Source: JAIVJN01 sp036732565 | GTDB lineage: Bacteria; Acidobacteriota; Vicinamibacteria; Vicinamibacterales; UBA2999 | Direction: 5' to 3' | Assembly: GCA_036732565.1 (NCBI GenBank) | Contig: DAINCF010000185.1 | Coordinates: 1-12,782 of the forward strand | DNA length: 12,782 nt | Shown here: one piece after another, positions 5,561 to 12,782 of the stretch | How the letters are laid out: each line of letters begins with the position of its first letter | Position numbering within the stretch: position 1 is the stretch's first letter | The notes under the pieces: generated by a model | Database searches by the model: none | What the model was told of the DNA's origin: nothing | Seen by the model: the letters and a program-made list of their open reading frames with translations, nothing else | Program-made: the position numbers and the translations under genes

Positions 5561-7951
5561 ATGCGCATTCTCGACCGCTACATCATTCGCGAGACGATCG
5601 GTCCCTTCGTCATTGCGCTGCTGGTGTTCACCTTCGTCCTGCTCATCCCTTACGTCGTCGAGTTGGCCGAAAGCATGATCGCCAAGGGTGTCCCGTGGCC
5701 GATGTTGCTGAAGGCGATGGCCACGCTGGTGCCAGCCCAGCTCGGTCTGACGATTCCGATGGCGCTCCTGATCAGCTTGCTGGTCGCCTTCGGCCGGCTC
5801 TCCGGCGACCGCGAGATCGTCGTCATGATGGCCTGCGGCGTCAGCCCGTACCGGCTGATGCGCCCGGTCGGCGTCATGGCGACCGTGGCATGGGCCGCGA
5901 CGTCATGGGTGATGCTCGAGGCCATCCCGAGCGCGAATCAGTCGTTTCGTGAGCTGAGCGTCCAGATCGCGCAGGACCGCGCCGAACAGGAGGTCCGGCC
6001 ACGGGTCTTCTTCGAGGACTTTCCGGACACCGTGCTCTATGTCCGCAACGCCACCGGCGCGGGCGCCGGCTGGGAGGGCGTGCTCGCCGCGGACACCCGT
6101 AACCGGGCCAACCCCGAGCTGTTCATCGCCGCCAAGGGCCAGATGCTGGTGGATCGCGAGGCGAAGACCATTCAGATGCTGCTCTACAACGGTACGCGGC
6201 ATCGCACCAGCACGACCGACCCGACGTTCTACGAGGTCCTTCGCTTCGACACCACGATCGTCAATCTCAATCCCGAGAGCGTCTTCCCGCGCACCGGCCC
6301 CGCGCCGGGTGACCGCGAGATGACCATTGCCCAGCTCCGTGAGCGCATCGCCACCATGCAGGCTCAGGGCATCTCGACGCACAACCCGATCATGGAGATC
6401 CACAAGAAGTTCTCCATTCCGGTGGCGTGCTTCGTGTTCGCGCTCGTCGGTCTGGCGTTGGGCGTCAGCAACCGGAAGGACGGCAAGATGGCGAGCTTCG
6501 TGCTCGGCATCGGGGTCATCTTCGTCTACTACGTCGCGATGTTCACCGCGCAGTCGATGACCAAAGGGCACCTCATGCCACCGCAGCTCGCGATGTGGGT
6601 GCCGAACATCGTCCTCGGCTTCGCCGGCGCGTTGATGCTCTTCTTGCGCAGCCGATCCGCCGACCAGCCCATCCGCATCACCTTGCCGGGACTCCCCCGT
6701 CCCGACAAGCTCATGAAGTGGTTCACGCGGAGGGCGCCTTCGGCACCATCGCCGATTCCCGCGTTGCAGACGCTGACGAGCGACACGCCGAGCCGGCCCA
6801 AGAACGTGGTGCTCGTCATCCGCGTGCCGCAGTTCACACTGCCCCGTCCCAAGCTCCTGGATCTCTACGTCGGCAAGCTCTACCTGCGCATCCTCGGCAT
6901 GGCCGCGGTCGGGATGGCCGGTCTCTTCTACATCGCCACGTTCATCGACCTCTCCGACAAAGTCTTCAAGGGCGAGGCGACGATGATGATGGTGCTGAGC
7001 TATCTGTATTACGAGACGCCTCAGTTCCTCTATTACATCCTCGCACTCGCGGTGCTGCTCTCGGCGCTGGTCACGGTTGGCCTGCTCACGAAGAACAGCG
7101 AGCTGATCGTCATGCGGGCCTGCGGCGTCAGCCTGTATCGCACGGCCTTGCCACTCTTGCTGTTCGCGTTCCTGGCCAGCGGCGTGCTGTTTGGTCTCGA
7201 GGAGCGCGTCCTGGCGGCGTCGAATCGGCGTGCCGAGCAGCTGAAGCACGTCATCAAGGGCGGCTCGCCGCAAACCTTCGACGTGCTCAATCGCAAGTGG
7301 ATCGTCGGACCGAAAGGCGAGATCTACCACTACATCGTCTACAACCCGCAACGGAAGGAGCTCAACGGGCTGACGATCTACGAGTTCGACGACAGCAAGC
7401 AGATGCTCACCCGCCGGACGTTTGCGTCCTCGGCGGCGTTCGATGAGCCCGCGAGCCGCGGCACCAAACAGCCGCTCTGGCAAGCGCAAGGCGGTTGGGT
7501 CAGGGAGTTCTCCACCGAGGCGCAGTCAGGCACGTATCTGCCGTTCAACGCCACGACGCTGCAACTCGAGCCGGCGCAGTACTTCGTCACCGAAGCCCCG
7601 GAGCCGGAGCGCATGAACTTCGGTCAGCTCCGCCGCTACATCGACGAGCTCCGCGCCAGCGGCTATCACCTGCTGGAACACGAGGTCGCGCTGCAGCGCA
7701 AGCTCGCCTTCCCGTTCGTCACCCTGGTGATGACGTTGATCGCGGTACCGTTCGCCGTGACCACCGGACGCCGCGGGGCGATGTACGGCATCGGCATCGG
7801 CATCGTGCTGGCGCTCGTCTACTGGACGATGATCAGCGTGTTCGCGGCATTCGGCGCCGCCGCGGTCATCCCCCCGACGTTGGCCGCATGGGCGCCCAAT
7901 CTCCTCTTCGGCGCCACGGCTGCGTACCTCCTGCTCACGGTTCGGACATAG
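5561..7951 (+). CDS. Fused LptF-LptG lipopolysaccharide export permease
   Basis: LptF and LptG form the inner-membrane part of the LptB2FG ABC transporter that extracts LPS from the inner membrane and passes it to LptC/LptA. They are normally separate proteins of about 360 residues; this one has 796 residues and contains two YjgP/YjgQ modules. Module 1 (about 1-385) starts MRILDRYIIRETIGPF, then membrane segments, the conserved GDREIVVMMACGVSPYRLM (82-100), a periplasmic beta domain (about 130-290), and a distal membrane cluster. A charged, Pro-rich linker (about 385-425) leads to module 2 (about 430-796), which repeats the pattern: LYLRILGMAAVGMAG, NSELIVMRACGVSLYR, periplasmic domain, terminal helices. 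ATG 5561 was chosen because family proteins start this way; an ATG at 5486 would add 25 basic residues. No lptB or lptC is in view. It converges with the next gene. Confidence 0.92.
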   Translation: MRILDRYIIRETIGPFVIALLVFTFVLLIPYVVELAESMIAKGVPWPMLLKAMATLVPAQLGLTIPMALLISLLVAFGRLSGDREIVVMMACGVSPYRLMRPVGVMATVAWAATSWVMLEAIPSANQSFRELSVQIAQDRAEQEVRPRVFFEDFPDTVLYVRNATGAGAGWEGVLAADTRNRANPELFIAAKGQMLVDREAKTIQMLLYNGTRHRTSTTDPTFYEVLRFDTTIVNLNPESVFPRTGPAPGDREMTIAQLRERIATMQAQGISTHNPIMEIHKKFSIPVACFVFALVGLALGVSNRKDGKMASFVLGIGVIFVYYVAMFTAQSMTKGHLMPPQLAMWVPNIVLGFAGALMLFLRSRSADQPIRITLPGLPRPDKLMKWFTRRAPSAPSPIPALQTLTSDTPSRPKNVVLVIRVPQFTLPRPKLLDLYVGKLYLRILGMAAVGMAGLFYIATFIDLSDKVFKGEATMMMVLSYLYYETPQFLYYILALAVLLSALVTVGLLTKNSELIVMRACGVSLYRTALPLLLFAFLASGVLFGLEERVLAASNRRAEQLKHVIKGGSPQTFDVLNRKWIVGPKGEIYHYIVYNPQRKELNGLTIYEFDDSKQMLTRRTFASSAAFDEPASRGTKQPLWQAQGGWVREFSTEAQSGTYLPFNATTLQLEPAQYFVTEAPEPERMNFGQLRRYIDELRASGYHLLEHEVALQRKLAFPFVTLVMTLIAVPFAVTTGRRGAMYGIGIGIVLALVYWTMISVFAAFGAAAVIPPTLAAWAPNLLFGATAAYLLLTVRT

Positions 7952-8026
7952 ATTCCGACGATAGCCTTGGTGGCCAACCCCGTCTTGGGTGGGCTTGGTG
8001 CCTCTGTGGCGAGCGTCTCGTCTTCC

Positions 8027-9688
8027 CTATCGTTCCAGTGATATGCGGCTGATGCGCAGGGTGTTCGCGCCGCCTGGAAGGGTGTTCAGCGTGTCCGCGA
8101 CGATCAGTAGCGAGTCAATCTGATCCAACGGCGGCCGCGGTGTGGCCGTCACGCCGATCGGCGCGAGGTCGGCGAACGGCACCGTCACGTCACGCTCAGC
8201 GGTATCCGCGTAGAACGAGGTTCCCCACCGCTGGCCGTTGGCCACCGACGCCGACGCCGCGCGGAGTTGCGCCGACGCACGCATGGGATGGTCGGCGCTG
8301 ACGCGCAGCGTGATCCGATCGCCGCTCGCGAGCTCGGTCACCGGCATTCGCAACGCGGCGTATTGTCCGGCGCGCGGGCCGTCGCTCACGCGAAATGTCC
8401 AGGCGCCTGTCGCCAGCGTGCTGGTGGATCGCGAGTCGGCTTCGGCCTGTGCGGAGCTCACGTCGATCTCCCTCACGATTGTGGTCGGCGGGGGCAGGTG
8501 CGGCGCCAGCTCCGCCGCATGCCGCTCTCTCAAACCAACGTAGATTGGATTGCTGAGCAGCCACGGGATCGGCGGCTTCCCCGCTAGCCGAGCCTCCACG
8601 CGGTACGCGCCCGGCTCCGAGACCTCGACCTTGAATCGCGGCTCATTGGACATCGACACCGGCATGCCGTCCCTCAGCAGCAGCACGGTGGCCTCGGCAG
8701 GCGCCGCGACGCGCCCCTCGAGCGAGACCGGCCCCTGCATGTCCAGATACTCGCCGGTCCGCGCGAGGGCCGTGCCGCTGCGGCCGACGAACTCGAAGGG
8801 GCCCGCCGGCGCGAAGCCATCGATGGTGCTGAACAGACGGCCTTCGCGAATGGCGCTCAACACGCTGGCCGCGTCGCGCTGCGCGTCCTTGGTCAGGGGC
8901 TCGTCCAGGATCGCGTGATTCCGAAACATGCGGAACGACACGTCGTAGCTGGGCACGTGCACCACGGCGCGATCGCCGTACGGATCGTCTCGATCCGCGC
9001 CGATCCGCGCGTGCGCGTCGGCGCCCGCCAGCACCGGCACGCGGCGATGACCGCTCAACGTGTCCCAACGCTCGATGGTCTCCACCGGACGATCCAACGC
9101 CGACGCGAGCGTCTCGACCGGCCGAAACCAGTAGGTCACCAGCAGCTTCGCCAGACCCTTGCGGCTCTCGTTGCGCCACTCGCTGTCGGCGTTGAGCCAC
9201 TCCAGCCCGTTGAACCCCGCGCGCCAGTCGCTCCACGCGAGCTCCGGCTTCGCCGAGTCAGGGTGAGCGACGATGCCGATGCCTTCGAGCCGGGCGACGT
9301 CTTCGACCACCGCCGCCGGCGAGCCGCCCAACGGGTACGGTGCGGCGGACATCCCGAGCGCCACGTAGTGCCCTCCGCTGGTGCTGATCTCGACGCCGTC
9401 GATGCAGAGCACGCCCGAGCGGTACGTCGGCGGGTCCGGCGTGCGCGTGCCGTCGCCGTGATCGGTGAGGATCACGAAGTCGAGGCCTTCACGAGCGGCC
9501 GCCGCGGCGATCTCCTCCACCGTGCCCGACCCATCCGAGCGTTGCGAATGCACGTGATACGCGCCGCGCGCGATCGGGAACGCTGGCCGCCAGTCCGCGT
9601 TGTCCAGCACCTGCATCCGCGGCGGCAGCAACAGGAAGACGCCCACGCCGGCGATTAGCAGCAGTAACGCGGACCCGCGAAGAAGCAC
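8027..9688 (-). CDS. Membrane-anchored PHP-domain metallohydrolase (CehA/McbA-like)
   Basis: This is a 553-residue protein if the GTG at 9688 is used. Residues 4-22 form one hydrophobic segment, likely a signal anchor or signal peptide, so the catalytic domain should face the periplasm. The PHP metal-binding pattern is complete: HVHSQRSDG (His45, His47, Asp52), TDHG (76-79), GVE (Glu100), AHPD (His142, Asp144), GLEWLN (161-166) and GADAH (Asp224, His226). PHP proteins are metal-dependent hydrolases or phosphoesterases; the CehA/McbA branch is the closest type I recall. Residues about 300-553 are beta-rich and resemble a carbohydrate- or ligand-binding sandwich, without a named domain. The frame stays open upstream to an ATG at 9886, but that part is repeat-like intergenic DNA overlapping xerD. 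The substrate is unknown. Confidence 0.82.
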   Translation of the reverse strand: MLLRGSALLLLIAGVGVFLLLPPRMQVLDNADWRPAFPIARGAYHVHSQRSDGSGTVEEIAAAAAREGLDFVILTDHGDGTRTPDPPTYRSGVLCIDGVEISTSGGHYVALGMSAAPYPLGGSPAAVVEDVARLEGIGIVAHPDSAKPELAWSDWRAGFNGLEWLNADSEWRNESRKGLAKLLVTYWFRPVETLASALDRPVETIERWDTLSGHRRVPVLAGADAHARIGADRDDPYGDRAVVHVPSYDVSFRMFRNHAILDEPLTKDAQRDAASVLSAIREGRLFSTIDGFAPAGPFEFVGRSGTALARTGEYLDMQGPVSLEGRVAAPAEATVLLLRDGMPVSMSNEPRFKVEVSEPGAYRVEARLAGKPPIPWLLSNPIYVGLRERHAAELAPHLPPPTTIVREIDVSSAQAEADSRSTSTLATGAWTFRVSDGPRAGQYAALRMPVTELASGDRITLRVSADHPMRASAQLRAASASVANGQRWGTSFYADTAERDVTVPFADLAPIGVTATPRPPLDQIDSLLIVADTLNTLPGGANTLRISRISLER

Positions 9689-9716
9689 AGATGTCAGCTT
9701 ACCGGACAAGCCAAGG

Positions 9717-9831
9717 ATGGCGCAGATTGAGCCTGGCCGCCAATTGCACAGATTCAAGCCTGGGATTTCAAAACCAAGAAAATAGATTGGCGCAGTCTGC
9801 GTAATCTGCGGCCAAACCTCTCTGTGTAATC
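9717..9831. repeat. Intergenic CAGATT/AATCTGCG repeat element
   Basis: Within about 115 nt there are several related words: GGCGCAGATT (9719-9728), CACAGATTCA (about 9748-9757), GGCGCAGTCTGCGTAATCTG (9789-9808) and TCTGTGTAATC (9821-9831), partly inverted relative to each other. I recall similar GCAGATTACGCAGATT-type spacers in other uncultured-bacterium genomes. The stretch is less GC-rich than its surroundings. Function unknown. Confidence 0.55.
9743..9771 (-). promoter_or_regulatory. Possible promoter for the PHP hydrolase gene
   Basis: On the minus strand TTGAAA (9771-9766) is followed after exactly 17 nt by TGCAAT (9748-9743). Spacing is ideal but the -10 is poor and the sequence lies in a repeat element, so this may be chance. 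It would give a leader of about 50 nt before the GTG at 9688. Confidence 0.25.
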
Positions 9832-9836
9832 GTTGT

Positions 9837-10727
9837 TCATTCGCGCGGGTGATAGCGGTCGTAGAGCGTTCGCAAGCGCGCCTCAAGAACGTGCGTGTAG
9901 ATCTCGGTCGTCGACAGGTCCGCGTGGCCGAGCATCATCTGAATGGCACGCAGGTCGGCGCCGCGCTCGAGCAGGTGCGTGGCGAACGAATGGCGGAGCA
10001 CGTGCGGGCTCACCATCCGATCGACGCCCGCCTGTCGCGCGTACGCCTTGAGGATTTTCCAGAATCCTACGCGGGTGAGTCCGGGACCGCCGCCGCGGGC
10101 GTTGACGAACAGGCGTGGCGACTGGCGCCGACGCAGCAAGGCGGGCCTCGCCTCTCGAAGGTAACGGGTCACCCAGTGGGCGGCCTGGTCGCCGATCGGG
10201 ACGATCCGCTGCTTCCGCCCTTTGCCCGTGGTCGTCAAATAATGGGACTCGAAGTTCAAGTCGGCCGCGCGCAGGTTGATCAGCTCCGAGACCCGAAGCC
10301 CGGTTGCGTACAGCAGCTCGATCAGCGCCCGATCGCGCAAGCCGCGAGGCGTGGCGACGTCCGGCGCGGCAAGGAGCGCCTCGACCTCGTCGACGGCGAG
10401 GTACTTCGGCAGCGTCCGCCAGGCCCGCGGCGCGTGGAGGTCGTCCGACGGGTCCGCCGGCACATCGCGATGGAGCGTCAAGAACCGATAGAAGCCGCGA
10501 ACGCAGGCCACGGCGCGCGCCACCGAGCGGGGCGCCCGCCCCTCCGACATCAGCTGGCGGACGAACGCTTCGAGGTCTTGTCGAGACAGCTGCTCGACCG
10601 CCGTCGTGGCGCCAGCGGCGAATTCTTGCAGAAGCAAGAGATCTCGTGCATAGCCTTGCACGGTGTGCTCGGAGAGGCGCCGTTCGACCTGCAGATGGGC
10701 CAGATAGGCGTCGACGAGCGCGCTCAC
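9837..10727 (-). CDS. xerD: Tyrosine recombinase XerD
   Basis: XerD is a site-specific tyrosine recombinase that with XerC resolves chromosome dimers at dif, under FtsK control. The protein has 296 residues, close to the E. coli length of 298. The N-terminal SAM-like core-binding domain covers about residues 1-85 (YLAHLQVERRLSEHTVQGYARDL near the start). The catalytic domain has the full set: Arg in ATGLRVSEL, Lys in TTGKGRKQR, HVLRHSFATHLLERGADL with His and Arg, LGHADLSTTEIYTHV with the second His and the Tyr nucleophile. The GTG at 10727 is chosen because a longer version would run across the murQ promoter and start codon. XerC versus XerD is judged by overall similarity; single-Xer systems exist, so the name is likely rather than certain. 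It is divergent from murQ. Confidence 0.9.
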   Translation of the reverse strand: MSALVDAYLAHLQVERRLSEHTVQGYARDLLLLQEFAAGATTAVEQLSRQDLEAFVRQLMSEGRAPRSVARAVACVRGFYRFLTLHRDVPADPSDDLHAPRAWRTLPKYLAVDEVEALLAAPDVATPRGLRDRALIELLYATGLRVSELINLRAADLNFESHYLTTTGKGRKQRIVPIGDQAAHWVTRYLREARPALLRRRQSPRLFVNARGGGPGLTRVGFWKILKAYARQAGVDRMVSPHVLRHSFATHLLERGADLRAIQMMLGHADLSTTEIYTHVLEARLRTLYDRYHPRE

Positions 10728-10775
10728 GCGGCCAGCATACAACGCCGGTCGCTGTTGCTCCGCGCCCCGGGCGCA

Positions 10776-10804
10776 TTGACACTGCGGCGAGCCGTGACTA
10801 GCAT
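10776..10804 (+). promoter_or_regulatory. Sigma-70-like promoter of murQ
   Basis: TTGACA (10776-10781, full consensus), exactly 17 nt, then TAGCAT (10799-10804). Expected start of transcription is near 10811, giving a leader of about 28 nt with a GAGGG (10819-10823) and a weak AGG (10827-10829) before the ATG at 10839. It sits in the gap shared with the divergent xerD. Confidence 0.7.
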
Positions 10805-10838
10805 CACCTCTTTGGCGTGAGGGTGCAGGTCTTCCGCG

Positions 10839-11804
10839 ATGGCGACACGGTCCAAGTGGCAATCTCTTCCAACTGAGGCGATCAACGCGGCATCACTCGG
10901 CATCGACAAGATGTCGGCCGGGGCGATCGTCGATCTGATGCTCGCCGAAGACCGCAAGATGCTGACCGCGGTGCAGCGGGAGCGCGATCGGATCGCGCTC
11001 GGCGCCGACATGCTCTCCAAGGCGTTACGCCGCAACGGCCGCATCGTCTTCGTGGGCGCGGGGACCAGCGGCCGGCTCGGCGTGCTCGAGTCGTCCGAGA
11101 TGCCTCCGACGTTCGGCACGGCGCCGACCATCGTGCAGGCGATCATGGCCGGCGGCCGGATGGCGATTCTCCGCGCCAAGGAAGGGGCCGAAGACAACTA
11201 CGAGGAAGGCGCCCGTCAGGTCAACCGGCTCGATCCGACCAAGCGCGACGTCGTCGTCGGCGTCTCGGCGAGCGGCATGACGCCATTCGTGCGCGGCGCG
11301 CTCACTTCCGCGCGTCAGGCCGGCGCGCGCATCATCTTCGTCACGTGCGATCCGCGCACCGAGCTCCAGACGTTCGTCGACGTCACGATTGCCCCGGCGG
11401 TCGGGCCCGAGATCATCGCCGGCTCGACGCGCCTCAAGGCCGGCACCGCGACCAAGCTCGTGCTGAACATGCTCACGACCGCCGCGATGATCCTGATTGG
11501 GAAGACCTACGGGAACCTGATGGTCGATGTTCAGACGGGATCGGAAAAGCTTCGCGACCGCGCCCGCCGCATCGTCAACATGGTCACCGGTCTAGAGTAC
11601 GACGAGGCGGACAAGCTCCTCAAGCGCGCGCACTACGATGTGAAGGCCGCCATCGTGATGCAGAAGACCGGTCTGCCCTTCGCGAAGGCGCAGGCGAGGC
11701 TGCGGCGTTCGAACGATCGGCTGCGCGAAGCGATCGGCGAGGACATCGAGCCGCGGCTCAAGGAGCTTCTCGAGGCCGAGCGGCCGCCTCGGTCGGCCTC
11801 GTAG
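10839..11804 (+). CDS. murQ: N-acetylmuramic acid 6-phosphate etherase MurQ
   Basis: MurQ cleaves the lactyl ether of MurNAc-6-phosphate to give GlcNAc-6-phosphate and D-lactate, a cytoplasmic step of peptidoglycan recycling. The protein has 321 residues, slightly longer than E. coli MurQ (298). The SIS sugar-isomerase fold is evident: GRIVFVGAGTSGRLGVLESSEMPPTFG (about 67-93) carries the phosphate-binding serines and a conserved Glu thought to be catalytic; EGAEDNYEEGA (about 112-122) holds the second conserved Glu; VVVGVSASGMTPFVRGAL, GSTRLKAGTATKLVLNMLTTAAM and GKTYGNLMVDV follow. The C-terminal helical part (about 245-310) is typical. It has its own promoter, is divergent from xerD, and its last 47 bp overlap nagB on the opposite strand. 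The family is very clear. Confidence 0.95.
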   Translation: MATRSKWQSLPTEAINAASLGIDKMSAGAIVDLMLAEDRKMLTAVQRERDRIALGADMLSKALRRNGRIVFVGAGTSGRLGVLESSEMPPTFGTAPTIVQAIMAGGRMAILRAKEGAEDNYEEGARQVNRLDPTKRDVVVGVSASGMTPFVRGALTSARQAGARIIFVTCDPRTELQTFVDVTIAPAVGPEIIAGSTRLKAGTATKLVLNMLTTAAMILIGKTYGNLMVDVQTGSEKLRDRARRIVNMVTGLEYDEADKLLKRAHYDVKAAIVMQKTGLPFAKAQARLRRSNDRLREAIGEDIEPRLKELLEAERPPRSAS

Positions 11805-12552
11805 CGGCGCCTCGCGAGCCGGCCCTGCACTTGGCTGCCGCCGCACGATCGACCAACACGGTCACGTGCGGATGCAACTGCAGAAACGACGCGGGCAGCC
11901 ACGTCGTCACCTGCCCCTCGATCATCCCGGCAATCGCGTCGGCTTTGCCCTCCCCCGTTGCCATCAGCAGAATCTCGCGGGCGCCGAGAATGCCGCCCAT
12001 GCCCATGGAGATCGCTTCGGTCGGGACCCGCTCGGCCCGCCCCTTGAACCACCACGTGTTCGCGGCGCGCGTCTCGTCGCGCAGCGTGACACGGTGGGTT
12101 CGGGCCACGAGGCTTGCGCCAGGCTCGTTGAAGCCGATGTGACCGTTGGCGCCGACGCCGAGGAGCTGCAGATCGATGCCGCCGGCCGCGACGATGGCGT
12201 CGTCGTAGCGGGCACACTCCTCGTCCAGATCCCTGGCCACGCCATTCGGGACTTCGATGTGCCGCGGGTCGATGCCGATGTGATCGAACAGATGCGTCCG
12301 CATGAATGTGCGGTAGCTCTGTGGATCGTCGGCAGGCAGGCCAACGAACTCGTCCAGGTTGAACGTGCGAACGCCCGTCCAGTCGATGCCACCCGCTCGC
12401 GTGGCCTCCACGAGCTGGGCGTAGAGCGCAATCGGCGTGCGCCCCGTTGGCAGTCCGAGGACGGTTCGTGGATGCGCGCGCAGCCGCTCGGCAACCCGCA
12501 GCGCCGCCGTCCGCGCCAGCGTCAGTTCGTCATCGAAGATGTGGAGGTTCAC
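11758..12552 (-). CDS. nagB: Glucosamine-6-phosphate deaminase NagB
   Basis: NagB converts glucosamine-6-phosphate to fructose-6-phosphate and ammonia in the cytoplasm, feeding recycled amino sugars into glycolysis. The protein has 264 residues, against 266 in E. coli. Motifs: GLPTGRTPIALYAQL near residue 35 (phosphate loop), FNLDEFVGL near residue 70 with the catalytic Asp, LLGVGANGHIGFNEPG near residue 135 with the catalytic His, SMGMGGILGAREILLMATGEGKADAI, and LPASFLQLHPHVTVLVDRAAA near residue 225. The last 30 residues are a low-complexity Arg/Ala tail, encoded antisense to the end of murQ. It starts with GTG, whose bases overlap the TGA of the upstream kinase gene (GTGA), so the two are probably translationally coupled. 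It converges with murQ. Confidence 0.94.
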   Translation of the reverse strand: MNLHIFDDELTLARTAALRVAERLRAHPRTVLGLPTGRTPIALYAQLVEATRAGGIDWTGVRTFNLDEFVGLPADDPQSYRTFMRTHLFDHIGIDPRHIEVPNGVARDLDEECARYDDAIVAAGGIDLQLLGVGANGHIGFNEPGASLVARTHRVTLRDETRAANTWWFKGRAERVPTEAISMGMGGILGAREILLMATGEGKADAIAGMIEGQVTTWLPASFLQLHPHVTVLVDRAAAAKCRAGSRGAATRPTEAAARPREAP

Positions 12553-12782
12553 GCCGAGGCCGCCCCGTCCCCCCTCGCACTTCGCGCGTCGGTGGACAAG
12601 GGCTCGAGATAGGTCGGAAGTCGCACCTCGCCGCGTGCCTGCTGCAGCGCGAGTCGAACAGCCCCTTCCGCGGGATCGATGTCGAGCGGCGCCATCCAGC
12701 TTCGCGGCGCGACGTCGCGCATGCGCCGGCCGACTTCGTCGGCCAACCAGGGGATCGCGCGGAACATGCCGCCGGCCAGGAC
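12549..12782 (-). CDS. BadF/BadG/BcrA/BcrD-type sugar kinase, C-terminal fragment (rest outside window)
   Basis: Only the last 77 residues are visible; the gene continues past the right edge. They read LAGGMFRAIPWLADEVGRRM, then DIDPAEGAVRLALQQARGE, and a poorly conserved tail. The LAGG(V/M)F motif and the closing P-x-x-GA-x-x-LA helix are what I expect at the end of BadF/BcrA-type ATPases, the group that contains N-acetylglucosamine, MurNAc and glucosamine kinases. Such a kinase would make the phosphorylated sugars used by NagB and MurQ next door. The fragment is too short to decide the substrate. Its stop overlaps the nagB start by 4 bp (GTGA), so both are one transcription unit. Confidence 0.62.
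   Translation of the reverse strand, partial: VLAGGMFRAIPWLADEVGRRMRDVAPRSWMAPLDIDPAEGAVRLALQQARGEVRLPTYLEPLSTDARSARGDGAASA

Noticed and set aside
7952..8026. Terminator between the convergent lptFG and PHP genes
   Set aside because: Only weak stems around CCAACCCC and GGGTGGG and no T-run on either strand.
8915..9658. Plus-strand open frame of 247 codons opposite the PHP gene
   Set aside because: Arg/His-rich shadow frame; the PHP motifs on the other strand are unmistakable.
9689..9886. N-terminal 66-codon extension of the PHP protein
   Set aside because: It is encoded by repeat-like intergenic DNA and overlaps the xerD 3' end; the hydrophobic signal segment begins right after the GTG at 9688.
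10728..10862. 45-codon N-terminal extension of XerD
   Set aside because: It would cross the murQ promoter and start codon and shows no similarity to the XerD N-terminus.

Overview
This window looks like chromosomal DNA from a high-GC, diderm bacterium. The intergenic style (long arrays of degenerate 7-9 nt repeats), the gene set (recN, miaB, a DUF151 nuclease, parA, parB, a fused LptF/LptG) and the sequence flavour suggest Acidobacteriota, possibly Vicinamibacteria. That placement is inference from memory of related genomes; no rRNA or marker search was possible. No phage, insertion sequence, CRISPR array, tRNA or rRNA was seen.

Layout. Left part, all on the + strand: the 3' two-thirds of recN (1-1140), a repeat-filled gap that can fold into a long imperfect hairpin, miaB (1331-2761), a bifunctional-nuclease-family gene (2774-3259), and the parA-parB pair (3443-5018), which overlaps by 8 nt and is joined by a near-perfect Shine-Dalgarno. 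Next comes about 540 nt without a gene (5019-5560): a GC-rich array of diverged heptamers, then an AT-rich island with a perfect palindrome. It leads into a large gene (5561-7951) encoding two lipopolysaccharide-export permease domains (LptF-like and LptG-like) in one chain. Converging on it from the - strand are a membrane-anchored PHP/CehA-type metallohydrolase (8027-9688) and xerD (9837-10727). Right part: murQ (10839-11804, + strand), read divergently from xerD, converges with nagB (11758-12552, - strand). The nagB start overlaps the end of a truncated BadF/BcrA-type sugar kinase gene that runs off the right edge.

How the genes work together. RecN (break repair), ParA/ParB (chromosome segregation) and XerD (chromosome dimer resolution) form a chromosome-maintenance theme. 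LptFG supplies the outer membrane with LPS. MurQ, NagB and the kinase form a small peptidoglycan and amino-sugar recycling locus: the kinase phosphorylates a free amino sugar, MurQ turns MurNAc-6-P into GlcNAc-6-P, and NagB feeds glucosamine-6-P to fructose-6-P. No nagA deacetylase is visible, so one step is missing here or lies outside the window.

Regulation. Three promoter-like sites, before the DUF151 gene, parA and murQ, share the form TTGAC(A/G), exactly 17 nt, TAGNNT. They settle two ambiguous starts and suggest that the DUF151 mRNA is almost leaderless. The most unusual material is non-coding: two arrays of short degenerate repeats whose orientation flips within the array. I saw no clearly novel multi-gene system; the core genes belong to known families.
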